A stretch of DNA of 64,000 nt from Streptomyces hyaluromycini (lineage in GTDB: Bacteria > Actinomycetota > Actinomycetes > Streptomycetales > Streptomycetaceae). Shown here in pieces: positions 41,121 to 49,847 of this stretch. Numbering within the stretch: position 1 is the first letter of the stretch; each line of letters starts with the position of its first letter. The notes beneath the pieces were generated by a model. It ran no database searches. It was not told the DNA's origin and saw nothing but the letters and a program-made list of their open reading frames with translations. The DNA is taken from assembly GCF_002217755.1 (NCBI RefSeq), contig NZ_BCFL01000018.1:1-64000 (forward strand). The letters run 5' to 3'. The position numbers and the translations under genes are program-made.

Positions 41121-42388
41121 TCACGGTGGTCGGTACGGGGACGGGAGCGTCCCCGGCTGCGGAGACGCTGGCCGGTGCCGAGCTGGTCGTGGGCGGTAGG
41201 CGGCACCTGGAGTCCGTACGGCTGCCGGAGGGGGCCGAGCGGATCGTCCTCGGGCCGCTGGCGCCCGCCCTCGACACCATCGAGGAGTACGTCGGCAAGG
41301 ACCGGCCCGTGACCGTGCTGGCCTCGGGGGATCCCGGGTTCTTCGGGATCGTGCGGGTGCTGGCCGAACGGTTCGGGGCTCAGGCGCTGGACGTGCGCCC
41401 CGGTGTGTCCTCGGTGGCCGCCGCCTTCGCGCGGGTCGGGCTGCCCTGGGACGACGCGGTGGTGGTGAGCGCGCACGGGCGCGAGCTGCGGACGGCGGTG
41501 AACGTGTGCCGAGCGCATCCGAAGGTCGCGGTGCTGACGGGGCCGGGGGCGGGTCCGGCGGAGCTGGGGGCGGCGCTGCGGCACGCCTTCGGCACGCCGC
41601 AGACCACGTCCGCGCCCGCGGCCGGCGCGCGTGTCCTCGTCGTCGCCTCGGCGCTCGGCTCCGCGCGGGAGAACGTCGAGTGGGTCACGCCCGCCGAAGC
41701 CGCCGCCCGGGACTGGGGGGCGGACGTGAGCGTGGTGCTGTGCCTGGACGAGGCGCGGACGCTGAGTGCGGTACGGACGGTGGCGGGCGGCCGGGCGGAG
41801 CCCGCCGGGTGGGCCCTCGGTGAGGACGAGTTCGCGCACCGCGACTCCATGATCACCAAGTTCGAGGTACGGGCGCTGGCCCTGGCCCGGCTCGGACCCC
41901 GGCCGGGTGACCTGGTCTGGGACATCGGCGCGGGGTCGGGGTCGGTGGCCGTGGAGTGCGCACGCCTGGGCGCCGCCGCCGTCGCCGTGGAGAAGGCGGC
42001 GGACGGGGTCGAGCGGATCGCCGCCAACGCCCGGGCGCACGGGGTGTACGTGGATGTGGTGTGTGACATGGCACCGGACGCGTTGCCCGGACTCCCCGAT
42101 CCCGACGCCGTGTTCATCGGCGGGGGCGGGGCCGAGCTCCCCGCCATCGTCACCGCCTGCGCGGCCCGCGCCCGGCGCACGGTGGTGGTCGCGATGGCCG
42201 CCCTGGACCGGGTGCCGGCGGCGCGTGCGGCGCTCACCGGTGCCGGGTTCTCCTGCGACGGGGTGCTGCTGCAGTCGTCGCGTCTTGCTCCGCTGCCGGG
42301 TGAGGTCACCCGACTGGCGGCGACCAATCCCGTGTTCCTGCTCTGGGGGACGCGAACCCCCTTGTCTGAAGAAGGAGTTGCTCAGTGA
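41117..42388 (+). CDS. cobL: Precorrin-6Y C5,15-methyltransferase (decarboxylating) CobL
   Basis: A 423-residue fusion of CbiE and CbiT activities. The N-terminal CbiE half (about 1-215) is a tetrapyrrole methylase with VVGTGTG, LASGDPGFFGI and RPGVSSVAAAFAR; the C-terminal CbiT half (about 235-423) is a class I SAM methyltransferase with DLVWDIGAGSGSVAVE. It methylates C5 and C15 and decarboxylates the C12 acetate. The fusion is normal for aerobic-type CobL. Overlaps on both sides are four bases. Confidence 0.94.
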   Translation: MITVVGTGTGASPAAETLAGAELVVGGRRHLESVRLPEGAERIVLGPLAPALDTIEEYVGKDRPVTVLASGDPGFFGIVRVLAERFGAQALDVRPGVSSVAAAFARVGLPWDDAVVVSAHGRELRTAVNVCRAHPKVAVLTGPGAGPAELGAALRHAFGTPQTTSAPAAGARVLVVASALGSARENVEWVTPAEAAARDWGADVSVVLCLDEARTLSAVRTVAGGRAEPAGWALGEDEFAHRDSMITKFEVRALALARLGPRPGDLVWDIGAGSGSVAVECARLGAAAVAVEKAADGVERIAANARAHGVYVDVVCDMAPDALPGLPDPDAVFIGGGGAELPAIVTACAARARRTVVVAMAALDRVPAARAALTGAGFSCDGVLLQSSRLAPLPGEVTRLAATNPVFLLWGTRTPLSEEGVAQ

Positions 42389-44088
42389 TCGGCCTGATTT
42401 CCGCCACCGCGGCGGGGGCGGCGGCGCGCGACCGGCTGGCCGCGGCGTGGCCGGACCGCACGCGGGTGTACGACGGTCCCGTCAAGGACGCCGTACGGTC
42501 CGCGTTCGCGGAGTGCGAGCAGCTGGTGTGTTTCCTGGCCACGGGTGCGGTGGTGAGGCTGATCGCCCCGCTGCTGGGCGACAAGGCGACCGACCCGGGT
42601 GTGGTGTGCGTCGACGAGGGCGGGCGGTTCGCCGTGTCGCTGGTCGGCGGGCACGGCGGTGGCGCGAACGAACTCGCCGGGGAGGTGGGTGAGTTGCTGG
42701 CCGCGCAGCCGGTGGTGACCACCGCGACCGACTCGGTCGGGCTGCCCGGACTCGACACCCTCGGCTTCCCGGTCGAGGGCTCGGTGGCCACCGTGTCGCG
42801 GGCCCTGCTGGACGGCGAACCGGTGGCCCTGCGCGCCGAGTCGGCGTGGCCGCTGCCACCGCTGCCGCTGGCGCAGGAGGGCGCCCACGCCGTACGGCTG
42901 ACCGACCGCGCGGTCGAAGCCGCCGAGAACGAGGTGCTGTTGCGGCCGCCGTCCCTGGTCGTCGGCGTCGGTGCCGCCAAGGGCGCCCCCGTCGACGAGG
43001 TGCTCGCGCTCATCGGCACGGCCCTGCGGGACGCGGGGCTGTCGCCGCGTAGCATCGCCGAACTCGCCACCGTCGACGCCAAGGCCGAGGAGCCCGGGAT
43101 CGTCGAGGCGGCCGCACGGCTCGGGGTCCCGCTGGTGACGTACTCCGCCGGGAAGCTGGCCGGGGTCCAGGTCCCCAACCCCTCCAACGCTCCCCTCGCC
43201 GCCGTCGGCACCCCGTCCGTCGCCGAGGCCGCCGCGCTGGTGCGGGGCGGCGAACTCCTCGTGCCCAAGCGGAAGTCGGAGCGGGAGGACGGCCGGCCCG
43301 CCATGGCGACCTGTGCCGTCGTACGGCGTCCGGCGCGCGGGCGGCTCGCGGTCGTCGGGCTCGGCCCGGGCGCCCGGGACCTGCTCACCCCGCGTGCCAG
43401 GGCCGAACTCCGGCGCGCCTCCGTGCTCGTCGGCCTCGACCAGTACGTCGACCAGATCCGCGACCTGCTGCGGCCCGGCACCCGGATCCTGGAGTCGGGG
43501 CTCGGCGCCGAGGAGGAACGGGCGCGTACCGCGGTCGCCGAGGCGCGCGCCGGGCATGCGGTCGCGCTGATCGGCAGCGGGGACGCCGGCGTGTACGCGA
43601 TGGCCTCCCCCGCGCTCGCCGAGGCCTCCGACGACATCGACGTGATCGGCGTGCCGGGGGTCACCGCGGCGCTCGCGGCCGGGGCGATCCTGGGCGCGCC
43701 GCTCGGCCACGACCATGTCTCGATCAGCCTGTCCGACCTGCACACGCCGTGGGAGGTCATCGAGCGCCGGGTGCGCGCGGCGGCCGAGGCCGACATCGTG
43801 GTGACGTTCTACAACCCGCGTTCCCGGGGCCGCGACTGGCAGCTGCCCAAGGCGCTCGCGATCCTCGCCGGGCACCGCGAGCCGACCACGCCCGTCGGTG
43901 TCGTACGCAACGCCTCGCGCCCCGACGAGTCGAGCCGGCTGACCACCCTGGGTGCGCTGGACCCGGCGTGGGTCGACATGATGACCGTCGTGACCGTGGG
44001 CAACACGGCGACCCGGAACATCGCCGGGCGCATGGTCACCCCGCGCGGCTACCGCTGGCAGGAGAGCGCTCAGGAGGAGGGCAAGTGA
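42385..44088 (+). CDS. cobJ: CbiG-CobJ fusion: cobalt-precorrin-5A hydrolase / precorrin-3B C17-methyltransferase
   Basis: A 567-residue bifunctional protein. The first half (about 1-305) is CbiG, with LVCFLATGAVVRLIAPLL, VSLVGGHGGGANELA and the C-terminal GVGAAKGAP and LATVDAKAEEPGI segments. The second half (about 315-567) is CobJ/CbiH, with VVGLGPGARDLLTPRA, VALIGSGDAGVYAMASPA, VPGVTAALAAGA and the late VTVGNTATR. CbiG removes the C20-containing two-carbon unit in the anaerobic route, while CobJ closes the ring. The GTG overlaps cobL. Fusion of the two is known in actinobacteria and favours a cobalt-first or mixed route. Confidence 0.92.
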   Translation: MIGLISATAAGAAARDRLAAAWPDRTRVYDGPVKDAVRSAFAECEQLVCFLATGAVVRLIAPLLGDKATDPGVVCVDEGGRFAVSLVGGHGGGANELAGEVGELLAAQPVVTTATDSVGLPGLDTLGFPVEGSVATVSRALLDGEPVALRAESAWPLPPLPLAQEGAHAVRLTDRAVEAAENEVLLRPPSLVVGVGAAKGAPVDEVLALIGTALRDAGLSPRSIAELATVDAKAEEPGIVEAAARLGVPLVTYSAGKLAGVQVPNPSNAPLAAVGTPSVAEAAALVRGGELLVPKRKSEREDGRPAMATCAVVRRPARGRLAVVGLGPGARDLLTPRARAELRRASVLVGLDQYVDQIRDLLRPGTRILESGLGAEEERARTAVAEARAGHAVALIGSGDAGVYAMASPALAEASDDIDVIGVPGVTAALAAGAILGAPLGHDHVSISLSDLHTPWEVIERRVRAAAEADIVVTFYNPRSRGRDWQLPKALAILAGHREPTTPVGVVRNASRPDESSRLTTLGALDPAWVDMMTVVTVGNTATRNIAGRMVTPRGYRWQESAQEEGK

Positions 44089-44669
44089 ACCGGATCGTCC
44101 ACCCCATCGAGCAGGAGTCCTTCCGGCGGCTGCGCGCCCGCCTGGACACCTCGCACTTCCCGCCGCTGACCCGGGCGGTGGTGGAGCGGGTCGTCCACTC
44201 CGCCGCCGACCTGGAGTACGCGGCCGACCTGGTGACCGACGAGGGCGACCTGGTGAAGGCGCATGCCGCGCTGCACGCCGGGGCGCCGGTCGTCGTGGAC
44301 GTCGAGATGGTCGCCGCCGGGATCACCCGCCGGGAGACGGTGTGCCGGCTGCGGGACGCCGAGGCCGGGCCGGGCCTGACCCGTTCGGCACACGCGATCC
44401 GGCTGGCGTACGAGGAGGTCGGGCCCGGCGCCCTGTGGGTGATCGGCAACGCGCCGACCGCCCTGGAGGAGTTGCTGAGGCTGGACGCCTCCCCCGCGCT
44501 CGTCATCGGTCTGCCCGTCGGCTTCGTCGGCGCCGTCGAGTCCAAGGCCGCGTTGCGGGAGAGCGGACTGCCCGCCGTCAGCAACGTGTCCGAGAAGGGC
44601 GGCTCGGCGGTAGCCGCCGCCGCGCTCAACGCCCTGCTGTACCACCCCACTTCCGAGGAGACGCTGTGA
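44085..44669 (+). CDS. cobH: Precorrin-8X methylmutase CobH/CbiC
   Basis: The 194-residue enzyme moves the C11 methyl group to C12 to give hydrogenobyrinate. Motifs are IEQESFRRL at the N-terminus, RVVHSAADLEYA with the catalytic His, VVDVEMVAAGI, VIGNAPTALEEL and VGAVESKAALRES. Length is slightly short of the family norm (about 210). GAGGAGG precedes the GTG start, which overlaps the cobJ stop; the stop overlaps the cbiX start in the same way. Confidence 0.94.
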   Translation: MNRIVHPIEQESFRRLRARLDTSHFPPLTRAVVERVVHSAADLEYAADLVTDEGDLVKAHAALHAGAPVVVDVEMVAAGITRRETVCRLRDAEAGPGLTRSAHAIRLAYEEVGPGALWVIGNAPTALEELLRLDASPALVIGLPVGFVGAVESKAALRESGLPAVSNVSEKGGSAVAAAALNALLYHPTSEETL

Positions 44670-45592
44670 CCACCCCGCCCGCCCTGCTCATCGCCGGCCA
44701 CGGCACCCGGGACGACGCCGGGGCCGAGGCGTTCCGCGACTTCGTACGGGAGCTGGGGCGCCGCCACCCCGAACTGCCCGTCGCGGGCGGCTTCATCGAG
44801 CTGTCCCCGCCGCCGCTCGGCGACGCCGTCGGCGAGCTGGTGGAGCAGGGCGTGCGGCGGTTCGCCGCGGTACCGCTGATGCTGGTCTCCGCCGGGCACG
44901 CCAAGGGCGACATCCCGGCCGCGCTGGCGCGGGAGAAGGAACGGCACCCGGGGATCTCGTACACCTACGGCCGCCCGCTCGGGCCTCACCCTTCCCTGCT
45001 GTCGGTCCTTGAGCGGCGTCTGGACGAGGCGCTGGGCGGTTCCTCGCGGGCCGCGCAGGACCGTGCGGACGTGACCGTGCTGCTGGTGGGCCGCGGTTCG
45101 ACGGACCCCGACGCCAACGCCGAGGTGCACAAGGCGGCCCGGCTGCTCTGGGAGGGGCGCGGGTACGCCGGTGTGGAGACGGCGTTCGTGTCGCTGGCGG
45201 CGCCGGACGTGCCGAGCGGGCTCGACCGGTGTCTGAAACTGGGGGCGCGCCGGATCGTCGTCCTGCCGTACTTTCTCTTCACCGGGATCCTGCCGGACCG
45301 GGTGCGGCAGCAGACCGAGGGCTGGGCGGCCGCGCACCCGGAGGTCGAGGTGCGTTCGGCGGACGTCATCGGGCCCGAGCCGGAACTGCTCGACCTGGTG
45401 ATGGAGCGGTACCGGGAGGCGGTCGAGGGTGATCTGCGGATGAACTGCGACTCGTGCGTGTACCGGATCGCGCTGCCCGGATTCGAGGACAAGGTCGGGC
45501 TGCCGCAGCAGCCGCACTTCCACCCGGACGACGACGGACACCACCACGGACACGGACACCACCACCATGGCGGGCACGCGCATGCGCACTGA
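44666..45592 (+). CDS. cbiX: Sirohydrochlorin cobaltochelatase CbiX, long form
   Basis: A 308-residue long CbiX with two CbiX/CbiK-like halves: LLIAGHGTRDDAGAEAF at the start (metal His in GHG) and VLLVGRGSTDPDANAEVHK in the middle, where the His of the second half is replaced by Arg. The C-terminus has M-N-C-D-S-C, the MxCxxC motif that holds an iron-sulfur cluster in Bacillus megaterium CbiX, followed by a 25-residue tail containing thirteen His. CbiX inserts cobalt into sirohydrochlorin, an early step of the anaerobic route. The tail probably binds cobalt. The 3' end overlaps cobC by 26 bases. Confidence 0.93.
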   Translation: MTTPPALLIAGHGTRDDAGAEAFRDFVRELGRRHPELPVAGGFIELSPPPLGDAVGELVEQGVRRFAAVPLMLVSAGHAKGDIPAALAREKERHPGISYTYGRPLGPHPSLLSVLERRLDEALGGSSRAAQDRADVTVLLVGRGSTDPDANAEVHKAARLLWEGRGYAGVETAFVSLAAPDVPSGLDRCLKLGARRIVVLPYFLFTGILPDRVRQQTEGWAAAHPEVEVRSADVIGPEPELLDLVMERYREAVEGDLRMNCDSCVYRIALPGFEDKVGLPQQPHFHPDDDGHHHGHGHHHHGGHAHAH

Positions 45593-46694
45593 GGACGGCT
45601 CCGGCGGCCCCGGAGGCGACAGAGACTCCGGAGGTTCCGGAGGCGGGCACGATCTGCGGCACCACGGCGACGCCGAGGTCCGGGACGGCGGTACGGAGCT
45701 CGTCGACCTCGCGGTCAACGTGCGCACCGGCACTCCCCCGGTCTGGCTGCGGGAGCGGATCGCCGAGTCCCTGGGCGGGCTCGCGGCCTACCCGGACGGA
45801 CGGGCGGCACGGGCGGCGGTCGCGGCACGGCACGGGCTGCCGGTGGAGCGGGTGCTGCTGACGGCGGGCGCCGCGGAGGCGTTCGTGCTGCTGGCGCGGG
45901 CGCTGAAGGTGCGTCAACCGGTGGTGGTACACCCGCAGTTCACCGAGCCGGAGGCGGCGCTGCGGGACGCCGGGCACACCGTGGACCGGGTGCTGCTGCG
46001 GGAGGCGGACGGGTTCCGGCTGGATCCCGCGGCCGTCCCGGAGGACGCCGACCTGGTGGTGATCGGCAATCCGACCAACCCGACGTCGGTGCTGCATCCG
46101 GCCGAGGCGATCGCCCGGCTCGCCCGTCCTGGGCGGACGCTGGTGGTCGACGAGGCGTTCATGGACGCGGTGCCGGGCGAGCGGGAGGCGCTGGCCGGGC
46201 GGACCGACGTGCCGGGTCTGGTGGTGCTGCGCAGTCTCACGAAGACGTGGGGGCTGGCCGGGCTGCGGATCGGGTACGTGCTGGCGGCGCCGGAGATCAT
46301 CGCCGAGTTGGAGCGGGCACAGCCGTTGTGGCCGGTGTCCACGCCGGCGCTGGCGGCGGCCGAGGCGTGTGTGGCGCCGCGCGCGCTGGCGGAGGCGGCC
46401 CATGCGGCGCACCGCGTCGCCGCCGACCGGGCCCATCTGGTGGCGGGGCTTGAGGAGTTCGCGCCGGAGGGGGTGCGGGTGGCGGGGCCCGCGGAGGGGC
46501 CGTTCGTGCTCGTCCGGATGGCGGAGGCGGCGGCCGTGCGCCGGCAACTGCGGGTGCTGGGGTACGCCGTGCGGCGGGGGGACACGTTTCCCGGCCTTGA
46601 CGAGGAGTGGGTGCGGATCGCGGTGCGGGACCGGGTGACGGTGAACCGGTTCTTGCAGGCGCTTGATCAGGCGTTGATGTTGATACGGGTGTGA
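45567..46694 (+). CDS. cobC: CobC-type class I aminotransferase (threonine-phosphate decarboxylase-like)
   Basis: A 375-residue PLP enzyme of the histidinol-phosphate aminotransferase/threonine-phosphate decarboxylase group. AYPDGRAARAAVAARHGL near residue 75, IGNPTNPTS with the PLP-ring Asn, VVDEAFMD with the Asp, and the Schiff-base Lys in LRSLTKTWGLAGLRIGY are visible. In cobalamin synthesis it supplies aminopropanol phosphate from threonine phosphate. A Gly-rich N-terminal 40 residues is unusual. The ATG lies inside the cbiX tail coding region; a later GTG is possible. It is the last gene of the cob cluster and ends at the interspersed repeat. Confidence 0.88.
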   Translation: MAGTRMRTEDGSGGPGGDRDSGGSGGGHDLRHHGDAEVRDGGTELVDLAVNVRTGTPPVWLRERIAESLGGLAAYPDGRAARAAVAARHGLPVERVLLTAGAAEAFVLLARALKVRQPVVVHPQFTEPEAALRDAGHTVDRVLLREADGFRLDPAAVPEDADLVVIGNPTNPTSVLHPAEAIARLARPGRTLVVDEAFMDAVPGEREALAGRTDVPGLVVLRSLTKTWGLAGLRIGYVLAAPEIIAELERAQPLWPVSTPALAAAEACVAPRALAEAAHAAHRVAADRAHLVAGLEEFAPEGVRVAGPAEGPFVLVRMAEAAAVRRQLRVLGYAVRRGDTFPGLDEEWVRIAVRDRVTVNRFLQALDQALMLIRV

Positions 46695-46724
46695 GGCGAG
46701 GGGGCCGGGGAACTGCGGGCCGTG

Positions 46725-46785
46725 GGCGAGTGGGTCTCGTCGTGGCTGGTCGCGCAGTTCCCCGCGCCCCTAAAGGGGCGCCTTC
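46725..46785. repeat. Interspersed hairpin repeat, copy 3 (shortened)
   Basis: The conserved GTGGCTGGTCGCGC start and terminal hairpin GCGCCCC/GGGGCGC (46764-46770 and 46775-46781) are kept, but the GCGGCGGTAGCCGC middle is missing. It lies between the convergent 3' ends of cobC and the LAETG protein gene. Confidence 0.75.
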
Positions 46786-46796
46786 AGCGGGCGCTC

Positions 46797-47726
46797 TCAA
46801 GAACTCCTGCGACGAACCAGAAGAAACACTCCTCCCCCGGCGACCATGAGCGCGAGCGCACCACCCGCCACATACGGCGTCACCGAACTGCCGCCCGTCT
46901 CCGCCAGCTTCGTCTCCTTTGCCGGAGCTCCCTGCACCTTCACGTCGGACACCGGATCGGTCGGGTCGGACGGATCAGCCGGATCGGCCTGGGCGGCCGC
47001 GGGATCCGGCGGCGTCTCGCACGTTGCCTTCGCAAGGGTCAGGGTTCCTTCCACCTCGGCCACGTTGAGCTTCAGCGGGTTGACGGAGACCTTGAGTTCG
47101 AGGGCGCTTGCCGCCGCCGAGGTCGATGTCGTCTCGCGCTTGGACAGGTCGAGGCGGACCTCGCCGACGCCGGGGACCTTGACGTCGGTGGGGCCGCCCG
47201 CGCTCAGCGTCACGCGCTTGCCGAGCACGGTGACGGCGCCGAGCACGTTGGCGGAGGCCTCCGGCCGCCTGCCGGTCTCGCAGACGGCCTTGGACGTGAC
47301 CGTGTCGAGTTCGACGAGGGACAGCAGGGGCAGGCCCGGCAGGTGCAGCCGGGCGTGGGCGAGGTGGACGGAGGCCTCGGCACGGCCGTCGGCGACCGTC
47401 GCCCTGGCCGCGGCGACGTCCGCGCCGAGGACGTGGAACGGCTTGCCGCCGTCCACTCCGTCGAGCGTGGCGGTCAGCGCGGTCCGGTCGGAACTCTGCG
47501 GTGCCCGGACCTCGTTCAGGGAGACCGCGAGCGGGACGTTCACGGTCTTGTCGAGGAGGGAGACGCGCAGGCCGGTGCGCAGGACGACGGCGCTCGCGCG
47601 ACCGTGGTCGGTGGTCGCGTGTGCGGTGCCCGCGCCGGCCAGAGCCGCGGGACCTGCGGCCAGGGCCGCGGCCGTCGCGAAGGTCGCGAGACGGCGTGCG
47701 GGCATACGGAATGTGTCGCTGTTCAA
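46797..47726 (-). CDS. Secreted LAETG surface protein (sortase substrate)
   Basis: A 309-residue exported protein. The N-terminus has an Arg-containing start and a hydrophobic Ala-rich core (FATAAALAAGPAALAGAG) with cleavage near AHATTD. The mature part is beta-rich without a known catalytic motif, and a DPADPSDPTDP spacer leads to the C-terminal sorting signal LAETG, a transmembrane helix (YVAGGALALMVAGGGVFLLV) and RRRSS. LAxTG is the motif used by class E sortases in Streptomyces, so the protein is probably attached to peptidoglycan. The matching S. coelicolor protein, as I recall, is SCO1860. A TTG start at 47726 is preferred since the internal ATG lacks any ribosome site. Confidence 0.8.
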   Translation of the reverse strand: MNSDTFRMPARRLATFATAAALAAGPAALAGAGTAHATTDHGRASAVVLRTGLRVSLLDKTVNVPLAVSLNEVRAPQSSDRTALTATLDGVDGGKPFHVLGADVAAARATVADGRAEASVHLAHARLHLPGLPLLSLVELDTVTSKAVCETGRRPEASANVLGAVTVLGKRVTLSAGGPTDVKVPGVGEVRLDLSKRETTSTSAAASALELKVSVNPLKLNVAEVEGTLTLAKATCETPPDPAAAQADPADPSDPTDPVSDVKVQGAPAKETKLAETGGSSVTPYVAGGALALMVAGGGVFLLVRRRSS

Positions 47727-47868
47727 GGTGGTGGGACCCCCAGAGGAAACTTGCTCGGGACCCGCCAAGAATTACGCACTGTGGGTGAACGGGCGGCAAT
47801 CCTGCGTTACTTCACTCAATAGTGGACTTTCCACGCGCGTATTCGAATCGGCAGGCACAGGCGTTCCT

Positions 47869-48960
47869 TTACTCGACGACCTGCCCGTTCAGGACCACCC
47901 GGCGGGGGGACGCGAGGACGCGTACGTCGGCGCGCGGGTCGCTCTCGTACACCACGAGGTCCGCCGGTGCGCCCTCCTCCAGGCCGGGCCGGCCGAGCCA
48001 GGCGCGGGCCGCCCAGCTGGTCGCCGCGAGCGCGTCGAGGGGCGGGATCCCGACGGTGACCAGTTCGGCGACCTCGCCCGCGACCAGGCCGTGGGCGAGG
48101 GTGCCGCCGGCGTCGGTTCCGACGTAGACCGGGATACCGGCGTCGTAGGCGCTCCGGACGGTGTCGTAGCGGCGTTCGTGGAGCCGGCGCATATGGGCCG
48201 ACCAGCACGGGAACTTGGTGTCGCCGCCCGCCGCGAGCTGCGGGAAGGTGGCGATGTTGACGAGGGTCGGGACGATCGCGACACCGCGGGAGGCGAAGAG
48301 GGGGATCAGGTCCTCCGTCAGTCCCGTCGCGTGCTCGATGCAGTCGATGCCGGCCTCGACCAGGTCCTGGAGCGAGCTCTCGGCGAAGCAGTGGGCGGTG
48401 ACCCGGGCGCCGAGCCGGTGCGCCTCGGCGATCGCGGCCTCCACGGCGTCCCGCGGCCAGCTCGGCGCCAGGTCACCCAGATCACGGTCGATCCAGTCGC
48501 CGACCAGCTTGACCCAGCCGTCGCCGCGGCGGGCCTCCTGGGCGACGTATGCGACCAGGTCCGCCGGCTCGATCTCGTGGGCGAAGTTCCTTATGTAGCG
48601 GCGGGTGCGGGCGATGTGCCGGCCGGCCCGGATGATCTTCGGGAGGTCGTCGCGGTCGTCGACCCAGCGGGTGTCGGAGGGCGATCCGGCGTCCCGGATG
48701 AGGAGGGTGCCGGCCTCGCGGTCGGTGAGGGCCTGTTTCTCGGCGGTCGCCGCGTCGACCGGGCCGTGCGGGCCGAGGCCGACGTGGCAGTGGGCGTCGA
48801 CGAGGCCGGGGAGGGCCCAGCCTTCGACGGTCCGGATGTCCTGGGTGCCGAAGGGGCGGTCGTAGGAGATGCGTCCGCCGAGGACCCAAAGCTCGTCGCG
48901 GACGTCGTCGGGGCCGACAAGGATCCGTCCCTTTACGTGCAGCACCGCTTGATCGCTCAT
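47869..48960 (-). CDS. Imidazolonepropionase-like amidohydrolase
   Basis: The 363-residue protein is a metal-dependent amidohydrolase of the imidazolonepropionase/dihydroorotase-like branch. Key motifs: the N-terminal metal pair in GLVDAHCHVGLG, a carboxylated-Lys candidate in WVKLVGDW, two His in RVTAHCFAES and CIEHATGL, and the catalytic Asp in YVGTDAGGT. A composite beta-sandwich is formed by the first 50 and last 40 residues (ADLVVYESDPR). The substrate is unknown; it could be a deaminase or a cyclic amide hydrolase. It is the only gene between two repeat-type spacers on the minus strand. Confidence 0.88.
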   Translation of the reverse strand: MSDQAVLHVKGRILVGPDDVRDELWVLGGRISYDRPFGTQDIRTVEGWALPGLVDAHCHVGLGPHGPVDAATAEKQALTDREAGTLLIRDAGSPSDTRWVDDRDDLPKIIRAGRHIARTRRYIRNFAHEIEPADLVAYVAQEARRGDGWVKLVGDWIDRDLGDLAPSWPRDAVEAAIAEAHRLGARVTAHCFAESSLQDLVEAGIDCIEHATGLTEDLIPLFASRGVAIVPTLVNIATFPQLAAGGDTKFPCWSAHMRRLHERRYDTVRSAYDAGIPVYVGTDAGGTLAHGLVAGEVAELVTVGIPPLDALAATSWAARAWLGRPGLEEGAPADLVVYESDPRADVRVLASPRRVVLNGQVVE

Positions 48961-48979
48961 GGGACGCACGATAGTTCGT

Positions 48980-49062
48980 CGGGTGCGGGTGCGTCGTGGC
49001 TGGTCGCGCCCGCGCGGCGGTAGCCGCATATCGAATGCAGCCCCGCGCCCCTTTGGGGCGCG
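48980..49062. repeat. Interspersed hairpin repeat, copy 4
   Basis: The complete form: GTGGCTGGTCGCGCCCGCGC, GGCGGTAGCCGCATATCGA and the hairpin CGCGCCCC/GGGGCGCG (49044-49051 and 49055-49062). It lies after the 3' end of the ABC-ATPase gene on the minus strand. Confidence 0.8.
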
Positions 49063-49076
49063 TTCCCCACAGCGCG

Positions 49077-49847
49077 CTATGAAGCATCCTCTTCCACATC
49101 CGCCATCGCCGGATCCAGCAGCCGTGACAGGAAGTGGCGGGTCCGGTCATGCGTGGGGTTGCCGATGACCTGCTCCGGGGCGCCCTCCTCCACGATCACT
49201 CCGCCGTCCATGAAGACCACCCGGTCGGCGACCTCGCGGGCGAAGGTCATCTCATGGGTGACCACCATCATGGTCATGCCCTCCTGCGCCAGCATCCGCA
49301 TCACCGCCAGGACGTCCCCGACCAGCTCCGGGTCGAGGGCCGACGTCGGCTCGTCGAAGAGCATCACCTCGGGGCCCATGGACAGCGCACGGGCGATCGC
49401 CACCCGCTGCTGCTGGCCGCCGGAGAGGGAGGCGGGGTAGGCGTCCGCCTTCTCCGACAGGCCCACGCGGGCGAGGTTCTCGGCGGCCACGCGCGCGGCC
49501 CGCGCCTTGTCCCGCCGGAGCACCCGGCGCTGCGGCAGCGTGAGGTTCTCGGTCACCGTCAGATGCGGGAACAGGTTGAACTGCTGGAAGACCATGCCGA
49601 TACGGCGGCGCACGGCGTCGATGTCGACGTCCGGGTCCGTCAACTCGGTGCCGCCGACGAACACCTGGCCCTTGGTGGGTTCCTCAAGGAGGTTGACGCA
49701 CCTCAGCAACGTCGACTTGCCGGAGCCGGACGGGCCGATGACGCAGACGACCTCGCCCTGGCCGATCTCCAGGTCGATGCCGCGCAGCACCTCGTTGTCG
49801 CCGAAGGACTTGTGCAGGCCCTTCACGTCGATCTCGGGTCGGCTCAT
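49077..49847 (-). CDS. Polar amino-acid ABC transporter, ATP-binding subunit
   Basis: A 256-residue GlnQ/GluA-type ATPase: Walker [10 protein letters not shown] near residue 39, [14 protein letters not shown] at the Q-loop, signature LSGGQQQR, Walker [15 protein letters not shown] and the switch His in VVTHEM. It powers uptake of a polar amino acid. The ATG overlaps the permease stop by four bases, and the three transporter genes form one minus-strand operon ending at an interspersed repeat. Confidence 0.93.
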   Translation of the reverse strand: MSRPEIDVKGLHKSFGDNEVLRGIDLEIGQGEVVCVIGPSGSGKSTLLRCVNLLEEPTKGQVFVGGTELTDPDVDIDAVRRRIGMVFQQFNLFPHLTVTENLTLPQRRVLRRDKARAARVAAENLARVGLSEKADAYPASLSGGQQQRVAIARALSMGPEVMLFDEPTSALDPELVGDVLAVMRMLAQEGMTMMVVTHEMTFAREVADRVVFMDGGVIVEEGAPEQVIGNPTHDRTRHFLSRLLDPAMADVEEDAS

